Assembly: GCA_021234155.1 (NCBI GenBank) | Contig: JAJEKV010000051.1 | Span: forward strand, 2,110,754 to 2,174,753 | Length of the DNA: 64,000 bases | Direction: 5' to 3' | Origin: Isoetes taiwanensis | Lineage: Eukaryota; Streptophyta; Lycopodiopsida; Isoetales; Isoetaceae | In this document: one piece after another, positions 13,263-23,560 of the stretch | Layout: each line of letters begins with the position of its first letter | How positions within the stretch are numbered: position 1 is the first letter of the stretch | Position numbers and translations under genes: made by a program | The notes under the pieces: model-generated | Told to the model about the DNA's origin: nothing | Databases searched by the model: none | Seen by the model: only the letters and a program-made list of their open reading frames with translations

Positions 13263-14146
13263 GCTACATATTTGTCTAGAATAAACCTACCAGATAGAAA
13301 ACCTGATTGGCAATTGCTAACTGAACTGTGCAAATGCATAAGAATGCGGAAGGAGAGAATCTTGGCTAGAATTTTGTAGGTAGTATTGGTTAAGGATATA
13401 GGTCTCCAGTCATTTATTCTGCTAGGGTTCTTGGTCTTAGGAATCAAAGTGATCAGGCTGGAGTTAAAAGCTGGGTAAAGTGAAGCTGCATCCCATGCTC
13501 CCTTGATGAATTCCATAAAGTCCTCCTTCATCACTATCCAAAATGTTAAAAAGAACTCAGGGGGGAAGCCATCAGGCCCTGGGCGTTTGCCTTTCTCCAT
13601 GTTCTTCAGGGCTTGCAGCACCTCCTTTTCATCAGGATAACCATCTAGGTCTTCCTCCATGGTTTTGGTAACTGGGATATTCTTGAAGAAGTTATTCATA
13701 GCCTCCTCCTCTTGAGTACTGTAATTAGCTCCTCTGAACATGTTGCTATACTGGTCCAAAAATTCTGCCTTAATGCCTTGTTCATCCTCAATTTTGTCCC
13801 CATTTTCCTGCTCCATTACAGTGATGGAATTATTGATAAGTTTATTTTTGGCAACTCTGAAAAAATATTTGGAGCTGCCTTGATCCATTTTATTGTATTA
13901 TCGGATTTTTGCTCTCAAAGCCATGACTTTTGCCTCGTTCTCCTCTATGGCCTTGATGTTATTCTCTAGCAATATCTCCTGTTTATGAAGAGTGGCACTT
14001 AAGGGGTTTAGCTCTAGTTCCTGTGTGATCTCCTTCATTTCCTTTAACAGCTTGTTCTTCTCCTCTCTGCATTTTGCTTGCCTAATTTTTCCCCATTCTT
14101 TAATCCAATTTTTACAGGTTTTTAATTTCCTGCTGAATTCCTTCAT
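13259..14146 (-). pseudogene. LINE ORF2 middle: RT fingers and linker
   Basis: N-terminal part of the L1 reverse transcriptase. 13259-13888 reads WDQGSSKYFF-like residues, then GKRPGPDGFPPEFF, LITLIPKT and DWRPISLTNTTYKILAKIL, the finger motifs found before palm motif A. It ends at FILDKYVA, where the insertion begins. 13898-14146 is the lysine/glutamate-rich linker between endonuclease and RT (KTCKNWIKEWGKIRQ onward). The two stretches are separated by a frameshift near 13890. Confidence 0.88.
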
Positions 14147-14308
14147 AGATTGATGCCTTCCTACTGCAGGTTGAGTGAGGTAAAAACTCCTGAACTCAGA
14201 GACAAAACTGGGGTTACCAAGCAGGGAGCAGTTAAATTTGAAAGGGGAATTTGCAGGTTTGGGAGTGGTCTGAGATTCAGGAGTTTCCAGAATTTGGGGG
14301 AAATGATC

Positions 14309-14994
14309 TTACAGGATATTTCCTTCATCTCCAGTGACTATGCAATTATCAAAACAAGGAGTATTAGGATTTGTGACATAAAACCTGTCTAAGGTGCAGT
14401 AGGTTCTCTCAGCTCCTTGTCTTTTATTGGACCAGGTGTACTTAGCATTGGCAGAGGGAATATATATTAATCCTGTATCTTGTAGCAGATTATCCCATTC
14501 TACTCTTTCACTTCTGGATATGTTTATCTTGTTTCCAAGTTTCAGGTCCCACTGGGGGGTGTTATTGAGATCACCCCCCAGAATCCAATCATTGATAGAA
14601 ACCTGATCAGTCATCCAATTTTTAATCTCTTTCCAAATTGGGGCTCTCTCATTGGGTTCAGTGGGGGCATAAACATTAATTATCCCCAGAGTTTGCCCCT
14701 GCATATCTATAGCTATACTGTGCCATCTATTTGAGGGACTACAGTATGAAGATACAACTTTAAGGGTGGTCCAGAACATTGCTAGACCACCTTTTGTGCC
14801 TTCTGCAGTAATGTATGAAGGCCAATACCTTTATTTATCCAGTCTCCCAAATTGGAGGCTTCAAACTGGGGCAAGTGGTGTTCTTGAATCATTAGGAGGT
14901 CAGCTTTATAGGCTCTAGCTAAAGCAATGAATCTCCTTCTCTTTATGGGGCCCTTGATTCCCCTCACATTCCATGAAATGATTTTCATTTGCAA
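14309..14994 (-). pseudogene. LINE ORF2 N-terminus: AP endonuclease domain
   Basis: Exonuclease-endonuclease-phosphatase domain that nicks target DNA for target-primed reverse transcription. ORF2 starts at 14994 with MQMKIISWNVRGI. The QEHH motif lies in 14782-14994. After a frameshift, 14309-14779 carries NVYAP, GGDLNN, TWSNKRQG and LDRFYV, the conserved core of the family. It stops at 14309, and the next readable part is the linker at 14146. Confidence 0.9.
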
Positions 14995-15218
14995 GAATAT
15001 GTGAAAAAGAGGGTAGGGGGAAGACCTTCAGCAGGATTTGGTCTTCCTTGTATTGGAGGCAGGGCCAGTGTAGTTGGGATCTTTTTGGTAAGTCTTTCTC
15101 TGTCTTTTAGACTTCTTATTGGGAGTAGTTCCCATATAAGTAGTCTCCAATCTTGTCAAGATCCTTTGGGATATTTCCAATCCTTCATGGTCTGACATTC
15201 CTATCTCATCTTCTATAG

Positions 15219-17207
15219 TTACCCAGAATTTTGACAGGATAGGAGTGCAAATTTCTCTTTCTTCATTGGAAACACACAGGACCCAGGTTCTGAATTATTC
15301 AAATTATCATAGGGTTGGTTACTTACCTGGATGGAAGCTTCTTTGTCATCCCTTGAGTCTCCTCGAATGTGCCCTGACCCTGGTGTGTGCAAATATTCCT
15401 CCAAAGCCTCTGCAACAAAGCGTTCAACACAAGCAGCATATCTACCATCATCTTTACATTGAATAAAAGCCTGGAGAAAAGAAATATTATCCTCAGCTTG
15501 CTCTTGATTCTCTGCTGTAGGAGTGGTTTTGGGCTAGAGACTAAAGTATTTGGGGAATTGGTTTGAGTTGGTGGGGTGGATATGGTGACTGCAGACCGAG
15601 ATACAATCTCAGAAGAGTGGCCAGACTCAGATTGTGATAATCCTTCCAGATCCTCGTTGAGTTTATTTTCTATCCCATTCTTGTTGGGGAAAAAGAATTC
15701 CCCTGTCTGCATTGCTTTCGAGTTGCTTTGTGTGTCTTGTGTGTATACATCTTCTTGAGCTCCTCTAGATTCAAGGGGCTAAATCTATTACCAGTGTCAT
15801 AGTCTTCCCAATTGACAGCAGATCCACTTTGCATTTCTGTACTTTCTTTATCTGAATCCTTATCCAAATTTTGATTCTGAGCTCCCGTTTGCCCAATTAC
15901 AATGGGCGTCTGTTTTTGTGTTTCCTTGTCCTTAGTGTGAATTCCTGTTACCAAGGTATCTCGTTCCTGTGTCCTCTGTATGGAGATCCTGCTTGGAGGG
16001 TTGTCCTTATTGAATTGGCATAAAGTTCTTTTTCTGCAAAGGACACCTCCTTACTGTGGGTTTTGATAGCTCCTGGTGCTGAATTTTTCCCCTTCTTTTT
16101 GTCTTCAAAGGCCTGTAAGATCCTTTGGGAGAGGTCCCAATTGGCTTGTCTGATTCGTTCCCTGTCTTGTTTTTTCCTTTGTAATTTTTTATAGTTTTCC
16201 CTGTGCTCTGCTTCTTTGTCTGTTCTGTCAGACCCATAGGCCATTTTCTCCTTTTTGGGGCCATACATATAACCGAAATCATCTGTCTGTCGCATTCTGC
16301 TGTCAAAATCATACTGTTCTACCTTTTGGGTATGTAGAAGGTCCTCACAGGTGTTTCTCGGGATACATCTTCCACCACCATGGAATTTCTTTCCACAGAT
16401 ACCACAGTCCGGTGGAAGGCCGCTCCAATTCAACAGCAAGACACGGTTAGTTCCAAACAGATCAACATAAGTCACTTCTCGGGGAATGGGCTTGAGCAGA
16501 TCGAGTTGGACATAGACAATTGGGGGTCTATCGGGTCGAAACATTACAGAGATGAAATGGCCAATGGTTGAAGATTGCCTTGAAGCATTCTTCACTCCAG
16601 TAAACAGGGTTGAGGCCATGGGGTTGCATGAAGACTGTAACTGGGAGGGACTTAGGGGAGGAGGGATCAAAGTGATAATCCCATTTTTGGAATTTGATCT
16701 GGTACCCTTTGTGTATGATTCAGCTTTTCCTCAGCAAATCAAGAGCAGCTTCCTGGGATGTTAATTCAACCATGAAAAATGGGAATTGCAGCCAATGCAT
16801 GGAAGCAATCTGCACATTTTTGTCCAGTGAGTATATTTGCTTGGCGATTTCATTCAGGTTGAAACCTTCCTTTTCCACCCAGCCTACAACTGCATTTTTT
16901 TCCAAAGTATGAAGTTTGTTTCGGGCAGACTGGAAGTTCAGTTTGATACCTTTGGTGAAATCTTCATCAGGAGAATGTTCATCCAGTCCGAGTTTGAGAA
17001 GATAGGATTCACAGGTCTCGGCAATTCCGGTTCCTCTTCTCGAGTGATATTATCCCATTCCGGGATCCCTTGATTCTGCAACATCCATGCAGTGAAGGCC
17101 GCCATGTCGAAGCTCCCAAATTGTATGAAGTTTTTCGAGATTGAATCAGTAGCTCCTGTAACAGCCGGGAAGATCTTAGGAATGAAGGGTACCTTAGGTG
17201 CATTCAT
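15219..17207 (-). pseudogene. LINE ORF1 (nucleic-acid-binding protein)
   Basis: ORF1 of a plant L1 element, broken into 16938-17207 (start MNAPKVPF), 16720-16905, 15948-16670, 15670-15954 and 15219-15712. 16720-16905 resembles the DUF4283-type N-terminal domain. 15948-16670 carries a CCHC zinc knuckle (CGICGKKFHGGGRC, spacing CX2CX4HX4C) followed by a basic, K/E/R-rich region. The last part is polar and poorly conserved. It lies just upstream of ORF2 in the same orientation. The many breaks mean no full protein can be made as the sequence stands. Confidence 0.8.
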
Positions 17208-17330
17208 GATTCGAAATTATGGGGGGCTGCAGGAAGACAGAAAGAATTTTGGAGGAATGGGATGGATAATTGGTGATGTGACTGTTGGGAGGATCGAGGA
17301 TGGAACAATCTGAAGGATGGGATGGGATCG

Positions 17331-18406
17331 AGAAGTGACTGGCAGTTGATCTGCCAGAACCTTACTTGGGGTTCAAGAAACCCTAGTTAGTGCGAGGTCG
17401 AGCGCCAATACTCCCGCCTTCGAATTTATTTAGGATCACGTCGATCTTTTTTTGTAGACCTCTGGCTACAATTTCACAGTCGAGATGACCATGGCATTGG
17501 TGCTGGCTACAAGTTAAGCCATGGCGCTAGTTCGTTTGTGCCAGTTTAGGGTTTTCACCAGTTTAGTTTGTGTTGGGATCTGGGATCAGGGATATGGCTA
17601 CAAGGGCGTTTGGGCGTGAGTCGATGGTTTAGAATCCGCCCCCTTCACAACGGGCTTCTTGCCAATCCAAGGTTCAGACTTTTCTTCCCTTTTTCCATCA
17701 TTAATTTTTGCCGGAGTTTGTTGCTAATTTGATCCGCTGAAAGTTAAACAATCTCCATTTCTGCAGGTTATCTGGACTTGTATATTTTTATCTGGATCTT
17801 TTCGTTTTCCCTTTGGTTGTGTTTCTAGCTTCAGTTTCCAGCAGCATTTGCCTCCCCTTCCCCTTCCCCTTCATTTTCTCAATGATTCAATTCATTTCTG
17901 TTTCAGCGCAGATTTTTTCTTTCCCTCCCTTGTGTGCCGATTTTAAAATTGGGGTTTTTGTAGCTTCAACCTTGTTAGATATTTTCCAAGATGATTTTTA
18001 ACGATCCCTTGATTTCTGCTTTCGGTTTTTCTATATTTTGTGAAGGTGTTATTAACGATCCCTTAATTTTGATCTGTTAAAATTTCCAATAATTCTGTCT
18101 GCTGTTTTGTTTTCAACTATCGATTGTCTATGTTGATTGTTTTGGGTTGGATGTGTATGTGCTTGTGTGCTCTGTTTGAATAATTTTTCTTATTAAGAGC
18201 CATTTTCAGATCTGGTAGCTTTGTATGAGCAATTTCCATCGCTGACCCTTTTATGTGTATGGTTTTTGTAAAGAAGCAGCGCTTTACTTCAGTTTAATGA
18301 TGCCCTTATTTCCATTGCTGGCCCTTTTTATATGTATGGTTTTTGTATGGTTTACTTCAATTTCATGATTCCATTCTTGAAACTTGGCCTTTGCAGGTGA
18401 TAAGTT
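17331..18406 (+). other. Probable 5' leader with leader intron of an eIF1-like gene
   Basis: About 1.1 kb without a recognisable protein. It holds CT-rich blocks (17850-17880) and T-rich, intron-like sequence. A possible donor (CCAAG/GTTCAG) lies near 17670, and a good acceptor (TTTGCAG) sits just before the ATG at 18407. A leader intron is common in plant SUI1-type genes; assigning one here is inference. Confidence 0.4.
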
Positions 18407-18615
18407 ATGAAGGTCCGAGGTCTGTATACACCTCAAATCGTGGACATTCAGCTACCTGGCGCTTATGGTATGCCTTTTATTGATTGTGTTATTGGCATGA
18501 TAGTTATGTGTGATAGTTTGTGGCAGATCCATTTGCTGAGACAAATATTGACGATACAGGAGCGGGGTCTAAGGACTACGTTCATGTGCATGTCCAGAAG
18601 CATAATGGAAGAAAG
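18407..18615 (+). pseudogene. SUI1: 5' part of an eIF1 (SUI1) translation initiation factor gene
   Basis: Two exon-like segments. Exon 1 is 18407-18467, start MKVRGLYTPQ, then VDIQLPGAY. A 59-bp intron runs from 18468 to 18526 (donor GTATGC, acceptor GGCAG). Exon 2 starts at 18527. Spliced, it reads DPFAETNIDDTGAGSKDYVHV followed by VQKHNGRK, which closely matches the N-terminal third of plant eIF1 (DPFAE, GAG-K, YVHV-VQ, NGRK). eIF1 acts in start-codon selection on the 40S subunit. Homology ends abruptly at the lysine codon 18613-18615. I found no trace of the following SLTTVQGL region or the rest of the domain in the next kilobase. Either the 3' exons are far away or this is a truncated duplicate. 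The N-terminus differs from the usual MS-x-LD start. Confidence 0.6.
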
Positions 18616-18619
18616 ACAT

Positions 18620-19283
18620 GTTTGCACTCCTTTTCTATCCCAATTGTTTGTTTACATGCACTATATCTAAAGCCACATTATCTTCTTAAAGACATCTTAG
18701 TTCATGTCAAGTGTAAGATCTGCCAGAACTCGCTATCTTAATGATTGATGTCAACAGGTTCATGTACTGCCTTGCAACTGTAGGACACTCAGATCTTTGG
18801 TGGCATTTCTTGCAATTTCTTGCAAAAGATATGATCACTGAGTCAGAACCTTTTCTTCAACCGCAACATCATAATTGTGGACTGTAGTCTCTCTCTACCA
18901 ACACCAACCTATCAACTAAACGTGACAGATCATTGCATCTACAAAAATTTAAAGCTGCTTATGAACATCTCTGTTGAGTTTCACCCCTTCAATATCCAAT
19001 GCTTTTACAAAGATTGTGTCTATATATAAAGGTACATCTCTAGACAAATCATATAATGTAACGAAAATCATATAACCCAACAACAAGTTCCTAAACACTA
19101 CCACTCAAACTTCCAACACGAAGTCACTACATTGCACCTTTATCTAGTACATCACAAGTATGTACTCCACTAACTTGACTTATCAAGCTTACTTCTTTCT
19201 TGCTTTCTTTACCCTTTACTCGTATTCACTTACTACAATCGGAAACTTAAGCGTGCTCTAAACTTTAACACATAGGCAACATG
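18620..19283. other. No gene seen
   Basis: AT-rich sequence downstream of the eIF1 fragment. Open stretches are short and match nothing I know. No terminal repeats were seen. Confidence 0.4.
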
Positions 19284-19516
19284 TTGTTCTGGAATACACA
19301 TTTGATTTCTTAGAAAGCAAAGGTGTATTCCAGAATACACTTTTGCTTTCTTAGGAAAGCAAAGGAAAGCAAAAGTGTATTCTGGAATACACTTCTGCTT
19401 TCTCTGAAAATCCAAAGTGTATTCTGGAATACACTTTTGCTTACTCTGAAAATCCAAAGTGTGTTCTGGAATACATGTTTGTTTTTTAGAAAAGCAAAAG
19501 TGTATTCCAGAATACA
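19284..19516. repeat. Array of TTCTGGAA-centred palindromes
   Basis: Six copies of a palindrome of the type GTGTATTCTGGAATACAC, centred on TTCTGGAA or TTCCAGAA, occur near 19285, 19323, 19375, 19418, 19458 and 19500. They are joined by TTTTGCTTTC/GAAAGCAAAA arms, which are themselves inverted. The whole block can fold in several alternative cruciforms. Because the core is palindromic, both strands encode CIPEYT-like peptides; the 108-residue minus-strand ORF here is a by-product, not a gene. Confidence 0.85.
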
Positions 19517-19965
19517 TTTTTGTTTTTACATTTTTTGTCTTATGTGTCATATTGTTCATTTGTTTACTTAATTATTTTCTTCTGTTTTATTCAGCCAAAA
19601 GAACGTCAAAACATGTCACACATGTGTGATGGAACAATTAAACGTGAAGACTTGGGACAGATACCCAGTTGCAACGTTTGACGAGCGTATTGTTCCAACC
19701 CACCAAATTTTGAGGGTGCCAAATTGATGTACTGAAAAAATTTAAAGAAATAATTATTATTTTTCTTCTCTATTTTGATGTTTCTGATGTCTCACTTTCA
19801 GAGATTATGTATTTATGTCTAAATTTTTGCCATTTTTAAGGTGTTTCTTTGCAAAAAATAAACTTGACATTTAATGAGGAGCCAAAATGAGGGGGGGAAA
19901 AACTGAACATTTTCAAATTCTCAAGTTTATCCAAAAAAGGCTAATTTTAAGAGCATAGTGTTTTT
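19517..19965. other. No gene seen
   Basis: AT-rich sequence between the palindrome array and gypsy element A. No domain or repeat structure was recognised, apart from a short stem-loop at 19984-20006 (ACGGGAGT...ACTCCCGT) at the broken end of element A. Confidence 0.4.
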
Positions 19966-21282
19966 TTAAAGGGAATCTTTGAAACGGGAGTTCTGCAACA
20001 CTCCCGTTGAATTTGTAACCTTGTTAAAATCCTTCACAAATCTTCGATAATAACTGTATAACTGCACAAAAGAGCATAAATCCTTGAGATTTTCAGGATG
20101 AGGCCAATCAATGATAACCCTAATCTTTTCGAGATCCATCCGTGTGCCTTCTTTGGATATAATATGGCCCAAGTATCCGACTTCTTGCATAAAGAACCTG
20201 CTTTTGGACTCATTAACAAACAACTTATTTTGCCTCAGAAGATCAAAAACATGTTGAAGGTGTTGTTTATGCTCCTCAATAGTTGTACTATATATAAGTA
20301 TGTCATCAAAGAAGACTACAACACTTTTCCCTAGTACGGGTGCTAGAACTCTCCCCATGAGTCGGCAGAAGGTTGCCGGAGCATTGGTCAGACCAAAAGG
20401 CATTACGCGGAACTCATAATGACCAAAAGTTGTTCTGAACGTTGTCTTACCAATGTCCTCTTCCTTAATTCGGATTTGGTGATATCCTGATTTCAAATCA
20501 ATTTTGCTAAATATGCAGGCACCTCGTAATTCATCAAATAAATCGTCAGTCCTAGGTACTGGAAATTTATCCTTAACAGTCAGCTTATTGAGAGCTCTAT
20601 AGTCCACGCACATCCGATATCCCTTATCTTTCTTTTTAATTAGAATTACGGGTGCTCCAAAAGGTGAACAGCTTGGCCTTATTAGCTGTCGATCTAACAT
20701 CTCTGTTATCTGTTTTTCAAGCTCTAATTTCTCAAAAGGACTGACTCGATAAGGTGCCCTGTTTGGAGATTTGGCATTTTCTTGTAACTGTATTGCATGA
20801 TCTCCAGGACGATGAGGAGGTAAATCTAATGTTTCCTCATCCTTGAAGAGATCGTCAAATTGTCTAAGAAAACTGTACAACTTGGGAGGCACCTGTGATG
20901 GTGGATCAGAGTTTCTCAAGTAAATAAAGTACGACTCAACTTCACTCTGTATTAACTTCTTAGCTTCAGAGTATGTCAGTCGGGGTTCAGCTTGAGATGT
21001 GGAATCTGTACTCAGCTTCAAAGGTTGCCCTTCAACAGTTATAGTTACTGTCTTTTCCCGGTAATTAGGTCGGGCATCAAACTGCTCTCGCCATCCAATT
21101 TTTAATATCACATCCATAGTTCCTAGAGGGGCTATAATCAAAACTCTTTCTTCTGAATACTGCCTTATTTGGATAGGAGCTACCACATATTTATCACACT
21201 GATTCCTGGGACCCTTCAAACCCTGCACTACTGTGATTTTTGTTTGCAAATCACAAATAGGTAGTCCTATTTTATATACCAA
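19966..21282 (-). pseudogene. Gypsy A protease C-terminus and reverse transcriptase
   Basis: 438 residues open. The start region (ISQDLVYKIGLPICDL) belongs to the aspartic protease. The RT has SPFGAPVILIKKKD, MCVDYRALNKLT, FSKIDLKSGYHQIR, RVMPFGLTNAPATF and VVFFDDILIYS (FDD catalytic motif), then GYLGHIIS. Upstream, the protease active site is disrupted near 21326. Element B reads an intact DDG-type site at the equivalent place, and here a single base appears to be missing. The ORF ends in unrelated residues at 19966, marking the truncation. Confidence 0.88.
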
Positions 21283-21393
21283 GTCCTGCGAGATAAAGTC
21301 ATGTGTTGAACCATTGCAAGTAGAACAGTCACATCCTGTCCTTTTACTGAACCTTTGATTTTAAACCACCATGTTTCTAGAGGTCCTGTGTCA

Positions 21394-22401
21394 TTACCCG
21401 ACAAATTCTTTAGGTATGCAATTTGCAGGTCTCCCTTTTTCTTGTTCAATAGCTGCAAGCTTTCCTTTATTTCTTTCTTCCCCTTCCCTGGAAGTTTCTC
21501 GTCGGTCTTCCACATGGTGTGATTGAGCAACTTGCCTTTCCTTAGGCGGCGGCTCTTTAAACTGTACCTTCTTTGCATTTTTATCTGCCGGAGCTGCATT
21601 CTTTGGGCAATTAGATTGGTAATGTGGTCCTCCACAATTATAACATCCAGTCTTTGGCCCTTTACTCTGTTCCTGTTTGGTCTTCTGTCCATTATTAGAG
21701 CGTTTTCCATTCCTCCCATTGAACCTAGTCTTATGTTCTTCACGGCCCCTTTTATTTTTCTTGTCTCTTCTATTTTCAAATTTTTCTCGCTTCGGTCTTT
21801 TTTGTTCACAAGAAGGCACTCCTTCCCAAATAACCAACTTACGAGTCTTACGGTTTAATTTTCGTTCTGCAGCTCCTGCTTTCTTGATTGCATCCTCCAT
21901 ACTGACTGGTTCAATGAGATCTAGCTCCGCAAATATTTCCTCTCTTAACCCATTCACAAATTTTCTTAAAAGTTCATTTTCTCCCAAGTTCCTAACTTGT
22001 GAACCCAGATGGCTAAATTTCATGTAATATTCGAACATCGTTTCTCCATCATCCTGTTTAACAAGGTCCCACTCTTTTTGCGATATCTTGTAATAATTTG
22101 CAGGCAAGTAATGGGCTTCGAATGCACTTCGAAAAGCTGTCCATGAGTTAACCTCAGGCTGCATCAATCTGCGGCCTTGCCACCAAACTTGAGCTTGCTC
22201 ATCTAAATAGGTGTCCATGGCTTGCAGTTTCTCTTGTTCAGTCGCGTTAACTCTCTCAAAGAACTTTTTCCAAATCCCTAGAAAACTTATTACCTGCATT
22301 GGCTTAACAGCTACTCCGCCAGTGAAGTATGGCAGATCTACTTTTTCCAACCATTTAGGAGCCTTATCCTTTTTAGTTGGAGTATCAGTTTCGGTAGTCA
22401 T
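21394..22401 (-). CDS. Gypsy A gag
   Basis: 335-residue gag polyprotein starting MTTETDTPTKKDK. It contains the retrotransposon gag core (WLEKVDLPYFTGG, DEQAQVWWQGRR, EAHYLP, FVNGLREEI), a basic stretch, and a CCHC zinc knuckle CYNCGGPHYQSNC near residue 255. It forms the nucleocapsid in the family. The knuckle is followed by a K/E/R-rich tail and a stop at 21394; pol continues in another frame. The ORF is open throughout, unlike most elements here. Confidence 0.88.
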   Translation of the reverse strand: MTTETDTPTKKDKAPKWLEKVDLPYFTGGVAVKPMQVISFLGIWKKFFERVNATEQEKLQAMDTYLDEQAQVWWQGRRLMQPEVNSWTAFRSAFEAHYLPANYYKISQKEWDLVKQDDGETMFEYYMKFSHLGSQVRNLGENELLRKFVNGLREEIFAELDLIEPVSMEDAIKKAGAAERKLNRKTRKLVIWEGVPSCEQKRPKREKFENRRDKKNKRGREEHKTRFNGRNGKRSNNGQKTKQEQSKGPKTGCYNCGGPHYQSNCPKNAAPADKNAKKVQFKEPPPKERQVAQSHHVEDRRETSREGEERNKGKLAAIEQEKGRPANCIPKEFVG

Positions 22402-22407
22402 CAGAGG

Positions 22408-22662
22408 CTATGGGTTGGCAATTACTGGGGGCGGATTTTCAGGTGGTGATGGATGAGCAGGTGGAGGGTCCCTGGGTAATGGTGGTGGCTGGACATTACT
22501 GGGTAAGAAACCATAAAGTAGAGCAATCTGCTCCAATTTGTATTGATACTCTTCTGGGGATGTAGGCTGTGGCAGCGCTATCTGAGTAGCAATAAAATCG
22601 GCAGTTCTTAATTCCTGCTGGTACTGTTCTTCAGAAATATTGTAAAGGTAGGCCATCGTCAC
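22408..22662 (-). CDS. Gypsy A N-terminal gag-leader ORF
   Basis: 84-residue ORF (MTMAYLYNISEEQYQ start), ending in a proline-rich run just before the gag start at 22401. It sits between the primer site and gag in the same orientation, so it may be the N-terminal part of gag separated by one stop. No domain is recognised. Confidence 0.5.
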   Translation of the reverse strand: MTMAYLYNISEEQYQQELRTADFIATQIALPQPTSPEEYQYKLEQIALLYGFLPSNVQPPPLPRDPPPAHPSPPENPPPVIANP

Positions 22663-22679
22663 AGATTCAAGAGTGGACT

Positions 22680-22692
22680 GGCTCTGATACCA
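22680..22692 (-). promoter_or_regulatory. Primer binding site of gypsy A
   Basis: The minus strand reads TGGTATCAGAGCC, complementary to the plant initiator tRNA-Met 3' end. It lies 3 bases from the LTR edge at 22696. Confidence 0.85.
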
Positions 22693-22695
22693 AAT

Positions 22696-23189
22696 TGATA
22701 CAACACACTAAACTCAAGCAATACTCCAGTCTTTAGGAGAAAGATCTTCCACCCAACCGGGCTCAGGAATCTTCACAAGAAATCGTTATATTGCTTAGAT
22801 CAACTCAGCACTAGACTTCAACAACCAAGACTTCTACAAAAACTATGTACACCCAAGGTTCGGAATCGAGCAGAGTAGACTGAGTTCCTTTTAGCATTTA
22901 CCGTTCCTTTTATAAAAGACAGAGTCCGACCTTTTACCCGGCTCCCTTTTCCCTGAAGACTAATTAAAGACTATAGATATTTCTGGAAAAAGGTAGTTCG
23001 GCCGCAAATATCCTAGATCCGATTGTTTGCAGACACGGATCAGCCTTTTCCAGATTGATCGGCATGGGCGGTTGATTCAGTTACAGTCGGTTTTGATATA
23101 AAGCCTCGCGACCCGTTATCATCCATGGTTTTTAATACCTTGGCTCACGTTTCTTTAAAAACTTATAAAATGTTGACTAACCTTTGACA
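22696..23189 (-). repeat. Putative 5' LTR of gypsy A
   Basis: On the minus strand it runs from TGTCAAAGG (23189) to TTGTATCA (22696), so TG...CA. No second LTR is present for comparison, so the outer edge is a guess. Confidence 0.5.
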
Positions 23190-23560
23190 CTTAATTTATA
23201 ACTTAAAATAATTTTCCATATAATTTCTTGATCGAGCACTCCCCTTGCATGGAACAATATTTATTGATATGATCAAGTAAGAAAGTCATCCAGTATGTCT
23301 AAGCCTTGCTATTATCAAAGAGAGAGCTAAAAATAAACCTTGACCTTTATTTAGAAGCAAAAAGGCAAAAAAAGGTGTTGTTACCTATAAATAAAAGGAC
23401 AAATTTGAGACGTGATATCTCCGCGACCACAACTCAGAAATTGGCGATCCTTACCTTGTTGGAAAGCCCTTGAAGTCTAGTTTCCAGATTGGTGAGCTTG
23501 GTTGTCCATAGATTCCTTACTGTTTGAAAGTTATGTCCAGAAAGGTGCATAGGGGTCTAA

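Larger units (their letters stand above)
36..17330 (-). mobile_element. L1-type LINE retrotransposon, internally tandem-amplified
   Basis: A non-LTR retrotransposon read on the minus strand. Its 3' end is the T-rich run at 36-49 (the A tail on the minus strand). Its 5' end lies somewhere near 17.2-17.4 kb, above the ORF1 start at 17207. Order 5' to 3' is ORF1 with a CCHC knuckle, ORF2 endonuclease, RT fingers, RT palm with YADD, and zf-RVT, which is the standard plant L1 layout. The element is interrupted at 11970-13262 by foreign sequence, and everything 3' of that point is present four times. Without duplications and insertion it would be roughly 6.7 kb, a normal plant L1 size. I found no convincing target-site duplication at the 5' end, so that boundary is approximate. 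All long ORFs carry frameshifts or stops, some of them probably sequence errors. Confidence 0.9.
19966..23189 (-). mobile_element. Ty3/gypsy element A, 3'-truncated
   Basis: Minus-strand gypsy element. A putative 5' LTR (22696-23189) is followed by a primer site (22680-22692), an N-terminal ORF (22408-22662), gag (21394-22401), protease, and RT up to 19966. RNase H, integrase and the 3' LTR are missing; homology is lost just after the RFVKDFNK residues near 20010. Element B at 46.0-61.06 kb is a diverged member of the same family, and its alignment confirms the frame breaks here. Confidence 0.85.

Noticed and set aside
19233-19559. 108-residue minus-strand ORF with repeated CIPEYTLDFQ peptides, like a repeat protein
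   Set aside because: The peptide repeats are a by-product of the palindromic DNA array; the same peptide appears on both strands and no start or domain context supports a gene.
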